Assembly: GCA_030386875.1 (NCBI GenBank)
Contig: JASJYW010000026.1
Span: 9,938,246 to 10,002,245 of the forward strand
Direction of reading: 5' to 3'
DNA length: 64,000 nt
From: Morinoia aosen
Lineage: Eukaryota > Arthropoda > Malacostraca > Amphipoda > Talitridae
In this document: positions 35,839-46,685 of the stretch, one piece after another
How the letters are laid out: every line of letters starts with the position of its first letter
Position numbering within the stretch: position 1 is the stretch's first letter
The notes under the pieces: model-generated
Seen by the model: only the letters and a program-made list of their open reading frames with translations
What the model was told of the DNA's origin: nothing
The model's database searches: none
Made by a program: the position numbers and the translations under genes

Positions 35839-37569
35839 GAACTTTAGTGATACATTTGCCTCAAGTTGAAAAATGAGAAAGTTGAGAAATTTTATTGAAT
35901 TCGTTGAAAATTTATTAATCAGAAAATTTATTAATCAGAAAATTTATTAATCAGAAAATTTATAAGTGTTAGATTTTAAATTATTTGAAAATCTGGCGCG
36001 CAGTGGTTAAATGAAATGCAAATCGCATGAAACACGCGATAAAATATGCGCGCGGTGTTCTCTTTAATCTATTTTTAAATCTATTTAACCCATGTTTTAA
36101 TTTAAGTTTTTTTACCATTGACGCGTTAATTCCCAAGATTCTAATTAGTAATTTAATTTCGTTATTTATTTTGAGTTTCGAAGGTTGACATTTATAGTTT
36201 AAAATGGTTTGTTTCGTTTGCTCTATTAATTTTTTTTGAAGGTGCTATTTCCGATGTTTTGCGAGAAATTTAAAATGTATTGAATATGTGTTAAATTGCA
36301 ACGATCGAATGCTAATTGCGGTAATCCCTATATTTAATGATATATAATTGGTGAATTTGTTTGAGTTGAATTAACATATGTTGACGGATAGGATGGCGTT
36401 TTATGGCGTTTTACTATTATTAATATGAATGGCGTTTCAATATTTGATCCCTACATCGTTCTACATGGCTGACGACGTGCAGAGAATTTATTGCACGGTA
36501 AGTCGATTGCTTTGCCTTCGCGTGTTCTCGTTGCTTTCGCTATTTTTTGCTTTTAGTTATTAAGTTTTTTTATGATGACATGCCTTAAATTTTGTGTTAA
36601 AGTCGTACTAAACGTGTTTGAATCCTTCTCTTAGGGGTTGATTGAGGTAACATGTTAAGAATTTGAACGGGTCTTGAAAAAAAGGGGGTTTTAACATTTT
36701 TTTTTTTGAATGCGGTTTGTCTAACTGTTGAATTTTTGCGGTGTATTAAGTTTATTTTTAGTGTTCTAAAAAATTTTTTTGGCTAATTCCTTAAGCGGTT
36801 TTTGGCGTTCTAATTATTTGCCATGTGGATAACCTAACTGATTCGGCAGGGGGTGAATTGGTAAAAAGCATTTTTTTATTTAGCATGCGTTTCACCGTGT
36901 TCTAGTTTTAGAGCTTGGGTTCTAGCTTAGTTGAGCGTTTTATTAATCAACGTGGTTGTTGCGTTACCCTATAATCATTTCTTGGTGATGCAACAGTTTT
37001 TGTTCCCGTAGTGTAGTAACCGTAAATGTTTCTTTAACATGTTTCCTACGGTTTATTTTGTTCTTCGTTGGAGCTACGGACATTTTTTTTTTCTTCCGCC
37101 TCCGCGTTCTAAATTTTAATGCGTTAAATGCGTTACCTATAATCTAACTGCTTTGCGTTTATTCTATATCTTTTTGGGTGATGTAATCGGTTCTTGTGTT
37201 TTTTAACTATGAGTTAGTGATGTATCGAAGTTTTTTTACGATAGGTTACGTATATATAATGTTCGCTCGAGTTACCCTCGTGATTGCTTGTTTGCTTGAA
37301 ACTATAATAAGGCTTGGCGTGATAACAGTTGTTAATTTCTTTTGCTTTTGATAATATAAATTGCGATACAGTTAACGTAAATTAATGTACAACGGCTACG
37401 AGCGATTTCGTAATAGTTCTTTTTCGTTTGGAATTGTCGTTTAATTTTTTTTTTTCTCAAATAATTTATTGTCAATTCTTGAATTGTGCTTAATTGATTG
37501 CTTTATTTCTGCGAATTCTTGAATTTCGTTTAAAAAGTTTTATTTTTGTGTGGTGCTCACTCAACATTC
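35839..37569 (+). other. Long AT-rich 3' region of the LTR element
   Basis: About 1.7 kb of T-rich DNA with no supported gene, between the membrane ORF and the purine tract. It begins with a short tandem repeat (35907-35962) and otherwise holds T runs of 8-10 bases. A short frame at its end (37494-37718) only reads through the purine tract into the LTR and is not a gene. Confidence 0.55.
35907..35962 (+). repeat. 16-bp tandem repeat, three copies plus part
   Basis: AAAATTTATTAATCAG is repeated at 35907, 35923 and 35939 with a partial fourth copy. The copies are identical, which suggests recent slippage. Confidence 0.9.
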
Positions 37570-37586
37570 GGGGGGGGGGGGTGCTA
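37570..37586 (+). promoter_or_regulatory. Polypurine tract with a run of 12 G
   Basis: Twelve consecutive G (37570-37581) followed by TGCTA immediately before the 3' LTR: the plus-strand primer site. Such a long G run may be miscounted by sequencing. Confidence 0.75.
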
Positions 37587-37760
37587 TATGCGGCATCTCC
37601 GCAAATGTTTATCTGTAGAAGCATCTTCTGTATCTGGAGGACACCTATAAAGGGCCGCTCTTATCGAGGCCGGGTGCTCAATCCATCAACATCTCGTCTT
37701 CTGTCAACACCTAGCTAAATAAACTCCGCCAAGCTTCACAAGTGTTTCCCTGCCCGTACA
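37587..37760 (+). repeat. 3' LTR (174 bp)
   Basis: Direct repeat of 27606-27779 with one mismatch by eye, near the start (CCGCAAATG here, CCGCACATG in the 5' copy). It ends CCGTACA and is followed by the second CCGC of the target duplication. It includes TATAAA (37646-37651) and AATAAA (37718-37723). Confidence 0.95.
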
Positions 37761-37764
37761 CCGC
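37761..37764 (+). repeat. Target-site duplication, right copy (CCGC)
   Basis: CCGC directly after the 3' LTR, matching 27602-27605. The satellite continues in phase from here. Confidence 0.85.
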
Positions 37765-38640
37765 CTATGTCGCCAAGGGAAAAAGCAAACGACGTGATTT
37801 TCACCGCATTCGGCCTAGGAATGGCCCAAAACACGCAAATTAGCTCTGTCGACCGTGGAAACGGCTAAATATGCACTTTCCGCCTATGTCGCCACGGGAA
37901 ACAGCAAACGACGTGATTTTCAACGCATTCGGCCTAGGAATGGCCCAAAACACGCATTTTAGCTCTGTCGACCGTGGAATCGGCTAAATATGCACTTTCC
38001 GCCTATGTCGCCACGGGAAACAGCAAACGACGTGATTTTCACCGCATTCGGCCTAGGAATGGCCCAAAACACGCATTTTAGCTCTGTCGACCGTGGAATC
38101 GGCTAAATATGCACTTTCCGCCTATGTAGTCGCGGGAAACAGCAAACGACGTGATTTTCACCGCATTCGGCCTAGGAATGGCCCAAAACACGCATTTTAG
38201 CTCTGTCGACCGTGGAAACGGCTAAATATGCACTTTCCGCCTATGTCGCCACGGGAAACAGCAAACGACGTGATTTTCACCGCATTCGGCCTAGGAATGG
38301 CCCAAAACACGCATTTTAGCTCTGTCGACCGTGGAAACGGCTAAATATGCACTTTCCGCCTATGTCGCCACGGGAAACAGCAAACGACGTGACTTTCACC
38401 GCATTCGGCCTAGGAATGGCCCAAAACACACATTTCACCTCTGTCGACCGTGGAATCGGCTAAATATGCACTTTCCGCCTATGTCGCCACGGGTAACAGC
38501 AAACGAAGTGATTTTCACCGCATTCGGCCTAGGAATGGCCCAAAACACGCATTTTAGCCCTGTCGACCGTGGAAACGGCTAAATATGCCTTTTCCGCCTA
38601 TGTCGCCATGGGAAACAGCAAACGACATGATTTTCACCGC

Positions 38641-40260
38641 ATTCGGCCTAGGAATGGCCCAAAACACGCATCTTAGCTCTGCCGACCGTGGAAACGGCTA
38701 AATATGCACTTTCCGCCTATGTCGCCACGGGAAACAGCAAACGACGTGATTTTCACCGCATTCGGCCTAGGAATGGCCCAAAACACGCAATTTAGCTCTG
38801 TCGACCGTGGAAACGGCTAAATATGCACTTTCCGCCTATGTCGACACGGGAAACAGCAAACGACGAGATTTTCACCGCATTCGGCCTTGGAATGGCCAAA
38901 AAACCGCATTTTAGCCCTGTCGACCGTGGAATCGGCTAAAGATGCACTTTCCGCCTATGTCGCCACGGGAAACAGCAAACGACGTGATTTTCACCGCATT
39001 CGGCCTAGGAATGGCCCAAAACACGCATTTTAGCTCTGCCGACCGTGGAATCGGCTAAATATGCACTTTCCGCCTATGTCGCCACGGGAAACAGCAAACG
39101 ACGTGATTTTCACCGCATTCGGCCTTGGAATGGCCCAAAACGCGCATTTTAGCTCTGTTGACCGTGGGAAACGGCTAAATATGCACTTTCCGCCTATGTC
39201 GCCACGGGAAACAGCAAACGACGTGATTTTCACCGCATTCGGCCTAGGAATGGCCCAAAACACGCATTTTAGCTCTGTCGACCGTGGAATCGGCTAAATA
39301 TGCACTTTCCGCCTATGTCGCCACGGGAAACAGCAAACGACGTGATTTTCACCGCATTCGGCCTAGGAATGGCACAAAACACGCATTTTAGCCCTGTCGA
39401 CCGTGGAAACGGCTAAATATGCACTTTCCGCCTATGTCGCCACGGGAAACAGCAAACGACGTGATTTTCATCGCATTCGGCCTAGGAATGGCCCAAAACA
39501 CGCATTTTAGCTCTGTCGACCGTGGAATCGGCTAAATATGCACTTTCCGCCTATGTCGCCACGGGAAACAGCAAACGACGTGATTTTCACCGCATTCGGA
39601 ATAGGAATGGCCCAAAACACGCATTTTAGCTCTGTCGACCGTGGAATCGGCTAAATATGCACTTTCCGCCTATGTCGCCACGGGAAACAGCAAACGACGT
39701 GATTTTCACCGCATTCGGCCTAATAATGGCCCAAAACACGCATTTCAGCTCTGTCGACCCTGGAATCGGCTAAATATGCACTTTCCGCCTATGTCGCCAC
39801 GGGAAACAGCAAACGACGTGATTTTCACCGCATTCGGCCTAGGAATGGCCCAAAACACGCAATTTAGCCCTGTCGACCATGGAAACGGCTAAATATGCAC
39901 TTTCCGCCTATGTCGCCACGGGAAACAGCAAACGACGTGATTTTCACCGCATTCGGCCTAGGAATGGCCCAAAACACGCATCTTAGCTCTGTCGACCGTG
40001 GAAACGGCTAAACATGCACTTTCCGCCTATGTCGCCACGGGAAACAGCAAACGACGTGATTTTCACCGCATTCGGCCTAGGAATGGCCTAAAACACGCAT
40101 TTTAGCTTTGTCGACCGTGGAAACGGCTAAATATGCACTTTCCGCCTATGTCGCCACGGGAAACAGCAAACGACGAGATTTTCTCCGCATTCGGCATAGT
40201 AATGGCCAAAAACACGCATTTTAGCCCTGTCGACCGTGGAATCGGCTAGATATGAACTTT
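38641..40260 (+). repeat. 11-unit spaced duplication in block 2
   Basis: GCATCTTAGCTC near 38669 and 39979, and the CGACGAGAT unit with a GGCCAAAA/GCCCTG tail near 38865 and 40171, are each about 1310 bp (11 units) apart in the same order. Intervening units are more diverged than in other duplications here, so this copy pair looks older. Confidence 0.65.
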
Positions 40261-42600
40261 CCGCCTATGTCGCCACGGGAAACAGCAAACGACGTGATTT
40301 TCACCGCATTCGGCCTAGGAATGGCCCAAAACACGCATTTTAGGTCTGTCGTCCGTGAAAACGGCTAAATATGCACTTTCCGCCTATGTCGCCACGGGAA
40401 ACAGCAAACGACGTGATTTTCACCGCATTCGGCCTAGGAATGGCCGAAAACACGCATTTTAGCTCTGTCGACCGTGGAATCGGCTAAATATGCACTGTCC
40501 GCCTATGTCGCCACGGGAAACAGCAAACGACGTGATTTTCACCGCATTCGGCCTAGGAATGGCCCAAAACACGCATTTTAGCTCTGTCGACCGTGGAATC
40601 GGCTAAATATGCACTTTCCGCCTATGTCGCCACGGGAATCAGCAAACGACGTGATTTTCACCGAATTCGGCCTAGAATGGTCCAAAACACGCATTTTAGC
40701 TCTGTCGACCGTGGAAACGGCTAATATGCACTTTCCGCCTATGTCGCCACGGGAAACAGCAAACGACGTGATTTTCACCGCATTCGGCCTAGGAATGGCC
40801 CAAAACACGCATTTTAGCTCTGTCGACCGTGGATTCGGCTGAATATGCACTTTCCGCCTATGTCGCCACGGGAAACAGCAAACGACGTGATTTTCACCGC
40901 ATTCGGCCTAGGAATGGCCCAAAAACCCGCATTTTAGCCCTGTCGACCGTGGAAACGACTAAATATGCACTTTCCGCCTATGTCGCCACGGGAAACAGCA
41001 AACGACGTGATTTTCACCGCATTCGGCCTAGGAATGGCCCAAAACACGCATTTTAGCTCTGTCGACCGTGGAATCGGCTAAGTTTGCACTTTCCGCCTAT
41101 GTCGCCACGGGAAACAGCAAACGACGTGATTTTCACCGCATTCGGCCTAGGAATGGCCCAAAACACGCAGTTTAGCTCTGTCGACCGTGGAATCGGCTAA
41201 ATATGCACTTTCCGCCTATGTCGCCACGAGAAACAGCAAACGACGTGATTTTCACCGCATTCGGCCTAGGAATGGCCCCAAAACACGCATTTTAGCTCTG
41301 TCGACCGTGGAATCGGCTAAATATGCACTTTCCTCCTATGTCGCCACGGGAAACAGCAAACGACGTGATTTTCCACCGCATTCGGCCTAGGAATGGCCCA
41401 AAACACGCATTTTAGCTCTGTCGACCGTGGAACCGGCTAAATATGCATTTTCCGCCTATGTCGCCACGGAAAGAGCAAACGACGTGATTTTCACCGCATT
41501 CGGCCAAGGAATGGCCCAAAACACGCAGTTTAGCTCTGTCGACCGTAGAAACGGCTAAATATGCACTTTCCGCCTATGTCGCCACGGGAAACAGCAAACG
41601 ACGTGATTTTCACCGCATTCGGCCTAGGAATGACCCGAAACACGCATTTTAGCTCTGTCAACCGTGGAATCGGCTAAATATGCACTTTCCGCCTACGTCG
41701 CCACGGGAAACAGCAAACGACGTTATTTTCACCGCATTCGGCCTAGGAATGCCCAAAACACGCATTTTAGCTCTGTCGACCGTGGAAACGGCTAAATATG
41801 CACTTTCCGCCTATGTCGCCACGGGAAACAGCAAACGACGTGATTTTCACCGCATTCGGCCTAGGAATGCCCAAAACACGCATTTTAGCTCTGTCGACCG
41901 TGGAAACGGCTAAATATGCACTTTCCGCCTATGTCGCCACGGGAAACAGCAAACAACGTGATTTTCACCGCATTCGGCCTAGGAATGGCCCAAAACACGC
42001 ATTTTAGCCCTGTCGACCGTGGAATCGGCTAAATATGCAATTTCCGCCTATGTCGCCACGGGAAAGAGCAAACGACGTGATTTTCACCGCATTCGGCATA
42101 GGAATGGCCCAAAACACGCATTTTAGCTCTGTCGACTGTGGAAACGGCTAAATATGCACTTTCCGCCTATGTCGCCACGGGAAACAGCAAACGACGTGAT
42201 TTTCACCGCATTCGGCCTAGGAATGGCCCAAAACACGCATTTTAGCCCTGTCGACCGTGGAATCGGCTAAATTTGCACTTTCCGCCTATGTCGCCACGGG
42301 AAACAGCAAACGACGTGATTTTCACCGCATTCGGCCTAGGAATGGCCCTAAACACGTATTTTAGCTCTGTCGACCGTGGAATCGGCTAAATATGCACTTT
42401 CCGCCTATGTCGCCACGGGAAACAGCAAACGACGTGATTTTCACCGCATTCGGCCTAGGAATGGCCCAATACACGCATTTTAGCTCTGTCGACCGTGGAA
42501 ACGGCTAAATATGCACTTTCCGCCTATGTCGCCACGGGAAACAGCAAACGACGTGATTTTCACCGCATTCGGCCTAGGAATGGCCCAAAACACGCATTTT

Positions 42601-45600
42601 AGCTCTGTCGACCGTGGAATCGGCTAAATATGCACTTTCCGCCTATGTCGTCTCGGGAAACAGCAAACGACGTGATTTTCACCGCATTCGGCCTAGGAAT
42701 GGCCCAAAACACGCATTTTAGCTCTGTCGACCGTGGAAACGGCTAAATATGCACTTTCCGCCTATGTTGCCACGGGAAACAGCAAACGACGTGATTTTCA
42801 CCGCATTCGGCCTAGGAATGGCCCAAAACACGCATTTTAGCTCTGTCGACCGTGGAAACGGCTAAATATGCACTTTCCGCCTCTGTCGCCACGGGAAACA
42901 GCAAACGACGAGATTTTCACCGCATTCGGCCTAGGAATGGCCAAAAACACGCATTTTAGCCCTGTCGACCGTGGAATCGGTTAAATATGCACTTTTCGCC
43001 TATGTCGCCACGGGAAACAGCAAACGACGTGATTTTCACCGCATTCGGCCTAGGAATGGCCCAAAACACGCATTTTAGCTCTGTCGACCGTGGAATCGGC
43101 TAAATATGCACTGTCCGCCTTTGTCGCCACGGGAAACAGCAAACGACGTGATTTTCACCGCATTCGGCCTAGGAATGGCCCAAAACACGCATTTTAGCTC
43201 TGTCGACCGTGGAAACGGCTAAATATGCACTTTCCGCCTATGTCGCCACGGGAAACAGCAACCGACGTGATTTTCACCGCATTTGGCCTAGGAATGGCCC
43301 AAAACACGCATTTTAGCTCTGTCGACCGTGGAATCGGCTAAATATGCACTTTCCGCCTATGTCGCCACGGGAAACAGCAAACGACGTGATTTTCACCGCA
43401 TTCGGCCTAGGAATGGCCCAAAACACGCATTTTAGCTCTGTCGACCGTGGAAACGGCTAAATATGCAAGTTCCGCCTATGTCGCTACGGGAAACAGCAAA
43501 CGACGTGATTTTCACCGCATTCGGCCTAGGAATGGCCCAAAACACGCATTTTAGCTCTGTCGACCGTGGAAACGGCTAAATATGCACTTTCCGCCTATGT
43601 CGCCACGGGAAACAGCAAACGACGAGATTTCCACCGCATTCTGCCTAGGAATGGCCAAAAACACGCATTTTAGCCCTGTCGACTGTGGAATCGGCTAAAT
43701 ATGCACTTTCCGCCTATGTCGCCGAGGGAAACAGCAAACGACGTGATTTCACCGCATTCGGCCTAGGAATGGCCCAAAACACGCATTTTAGCTCTGTCGA
43801 CCGTGGAAACGGCTATATATGCACTTTCCGCCTATGTCGCCACGGGAAACAGCAAACGACGTGATTTTCACCGCATTCGGCCTAGGAATGGCCCAAAACA
43901 CGCATTTTAGCTCTGTCGACCGTGGAATCGGCTAAATATGCACTTTCCGCCTATGTCGTCTCGGGAAACAGCAAACGACGTGATTTTCACCGCATTCGGC
44001 CTAGGAATGGCCCAAAACACGCATTTTAGCTCTGTCGACCGTGGAAACGGCGAAATATGCACTTTCCGCCTATGTTGCCACGGGAAACAGCAAACGACGT
44101 GATTTTCACCGCATTCGGCCTAGGAATGGCCCAAAACACGCATTTTAGCTCTGTCGACCGTGGAAACGGCTAAATATGCACTTTCCGCCTCTGTCGCCAC
44201 GGGAAACAGCAAACGACGAGATTTTCACCGCATTCGGCCTAGGAATGGCCAAAAACACGCATTTTAGCCCTGTCGACCGTGGAATCGGCTAAATATGCAC
44301 TTTCCGCCTATGTCGCCACGGGAAACAGCAAACGACGTGATTTTCACCGCATTCGGCCTAGGAATGGCCAAAACACGCATTTTAGCTCTGTCGACCGTGG
44401 AATCGGGTAAATATGCACTTTCCGCCTATGTCGCCACAGGAAACAGCAAACGACGTGATTTTCACCGCATTCGGCCTAGGAATGGCCCAAAACACGCATT
44501 TTAGCTCTGTCGGGCCGTGGAATCGGCTAAATATGCACTGTCCGCCTTTGTCGCCACGGGAAACAGCAAACGACGTGATTTTCACCGCATTCGGCCTAGG
44601 AATGGCCCAAAACACGCATTTTAGCTCTGTCGACCGTGGAAACGGCTAAATATGCACTTTCCGCCTATGTCGCCACGGGAAACAGCAACCGACGTGATTT
44701 TCACCGCATTTGGCCTAGGAATGGCCCAAAACACGCATTTTAGCTCTGTCGACCGTGGAATCGGCTAAATATGCACTTTCCGCCTATGTCGCCACGGGGA
44801 AACAGCAAACGACGTGATTTTCTCCGCATTCCGCCTAGGAATGGCACAAAACACGCATTTTAGCCCTGTCGACCGTGGAAACGGCTAAATATGCACTTTC
44901 CGCCTATGTCGCCACGGGAAACAGCAAACGACGTTATTTTCACCGCATTCGGCCTAGGAATGGCCCAGAACACGCATTTTAGCTCTGTCGACCGTGGAAT
45001 CGGCTAAATATGCATTTTCCGCCTATGTCGCCACGGGAAACAGCAAACGACGTGATTTTCACCGCATTCGGCCTAGAAATGGCCCAAAACACGCATTTCA
45101 GCTCTGTCGACCGTGGAAACGGCTAAATATGCGCTTTCCGCCTATGTCGCCACGGGAAACAGCAAACGACGAGATTTTCACCGCATTCGGCCTAGGAATG
45201 GCCAAAAACACGCATTTTAGCCCTGTCGACCGTGGAATCGGCTAAATATGCACTTTCCGCCTATGTCGCCACAGGAAACAGCAAACGACGTGATTTTCAC
45301 CGCATTCGGCCTAGGAATGGCCCAAAACACGCATTTTAGGTCTGTCGACCGTGGAATGGCTATATATGCACTTTCCGCCTATGTCGCCACGGGAAACAGC
45401 AAACGACGTGATTTTCACCGCATTCGGCCTAGGAATGGCCCAAAACACGCATTTTAGCTCTGTCGACCGTGGAATCGGCTAAATATGCACTTTCCGCCTA
45501 TGTCGCCACGGGAAACAGCAAACGACGTGATTTTCACCGCATTCGGCCTAGGAATGGCCCAAAACACGCATTTTAGCTCTGTCGACCGTGGAATCGGCTA

Positions 45601-46060
45601 AATATGCACTTTCCGCCTATGTCGCCACGGGAAACAGCAAACGACGTGATTTTCACCGCATTCGGCCTAGGAATGGCCCAAAACACGCATTTAGCTCTGT
45701 CGACCGTGGAAACGGCTAGATATGCAAGTTCCGCCTATGTCGCCACGGGAAACAGCAAACGACGTGATTTTCACCGCATTCGGCCTAGGAATGGCCCAAA
45801 ACACGCATTTTAGCTCTGTCGACCGTGGAAACGGCTAAATATGCACTTTCCGCCTATGTCGCCACGGGAAACAGCGAACGACGAGATTTCCACCGCATTC
45901 TGCCTAGGAATGGCCAAAAACACGCATTTTAGCCCTGTCGACTGTGGAATCGGCTAAATATGCACTTTCCGCCTATGTCGCCGAGGGAAACAGCAAACGA
46001 CGTGATTTTCACCGCATTCGGCCTAGGAATGGCCCAAAACACGCATTTTAGCTCTGTCGA
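42601..46060 (+). repeat. 11/12- and 19-unit higher-order repeats in block 2
   Basis: CGTCTCGGG at about 42651 and 43959 (11 units less 1 bp) is followed in both copies by GTTGCCACGG, CTCTGTCGCC with CGACGAGAT, CACTGTCCGCCTTTG (near 43109 and 44536, 12 units) and CAGCAACCGACG with CATTTGGCC. CGCCGAGGGAAAC with CATTCTGCC occurs near 43721 and 45980, 19 units apart. The series runs up to the scaffold gap at 46186. Confidence 0.85.
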
Positions 46061-46185
46061 CCGTGGAAACGGCTAAATATGCACTTTCCGCCTATGTCGC
46101 CACGGGAAACAGCAAACGACGTGATTTTCACCGCATTCGGCCTAGGAATGGCCCAAAACACGCATTTTAGCTCTGTCGACCGTGG

Positions 46186-46685
46186 NNNNNNNNNNNNNNN
46201 NNNNNNNNNNNNNNNNNNNNNNNNNNNNNNNNNNNNNNNNNNNNNNNNNNNNNNNNNNNNNNNNNNNNNNNNNNNNNNNNNNNNNNNNNNNNNNNNNNNN
46301 NNNNNNNNNNNNNNNNNNNNNNNNNNNNNNNNNNNNNNNNNNNNNNNNNNNNNNNNNNNNNNNNNNNNNNNNNNNNNNNNNNNNNNNNNNNNNNNNNNNN
46401 NNNNNNNNNNNNNNNNNNNNNNNNNNNNNNNNNNNNNNNNNNNNNNNNNNNNNNNNNNNNNNNNNNNNNNNNNNNNNNNNNNNNNNNNNNNNNNNNNNNN
46501 NNNNNNNNNNNNNNNNNNNNNNNNNNNNNNNNNNNNNNNNNNNNNNNNNNNNNNNNNNNNNNNNNNNNNNNNNNNNNNNNNNNNNNNNNNNNNNNNNNNN
46601 NNNNNNNNNNNNNNNNNNNNNNNNNNNNNNNNNNNNNNNNNNNNNNNNNNNNNNNNNNNNNNNNNNNNNNNNNNNNNNNNNNNNN
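46186..46685. other. Second scaffold gap of 500 N inside the satellite
   Basis: Exactly 500 N with satellite on both sides; a placeholder. It sits at the left end of the largest duplication, a likely reason for the assembly failure. Confidence 0.95.

Larger units (their letters stand above)
27606..37760 (+). mobile_element. Complete-length Ty3/gypsy-type LTR retroelement, broken in pol
   Basis: A 10,155-bp element inserted in the satellite. Parts in order are the 5' LTR (27606-27779), primer-binding site, small leader ORF, gag, a pol region in the order protease, reverse transcriptase, RNase H, integrase (the Ty3/gypsy order), a small membrane-protein ORF, a long AT-rich tail, a G-rich purine tract and the 3' LTR (37587-37760). 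CCGC flanks both ends. The two LTRs differ at one position in 174 by eye, so the insertion is recent. gag looks whole; pol is broken, with about four breaks. The pol proteins clearly resemble those of the - strand element at the right edge, so the two belong to one clade. Some breaks could be assembly errors. Confidence 0.95.

Noticed and set aside
37494-37718. Open frame across the 3' purine tract and LTR
   Set aside because: It reads through a regulatory tract and the LTR, has no domain and depends on the exact length of a 12-G run.
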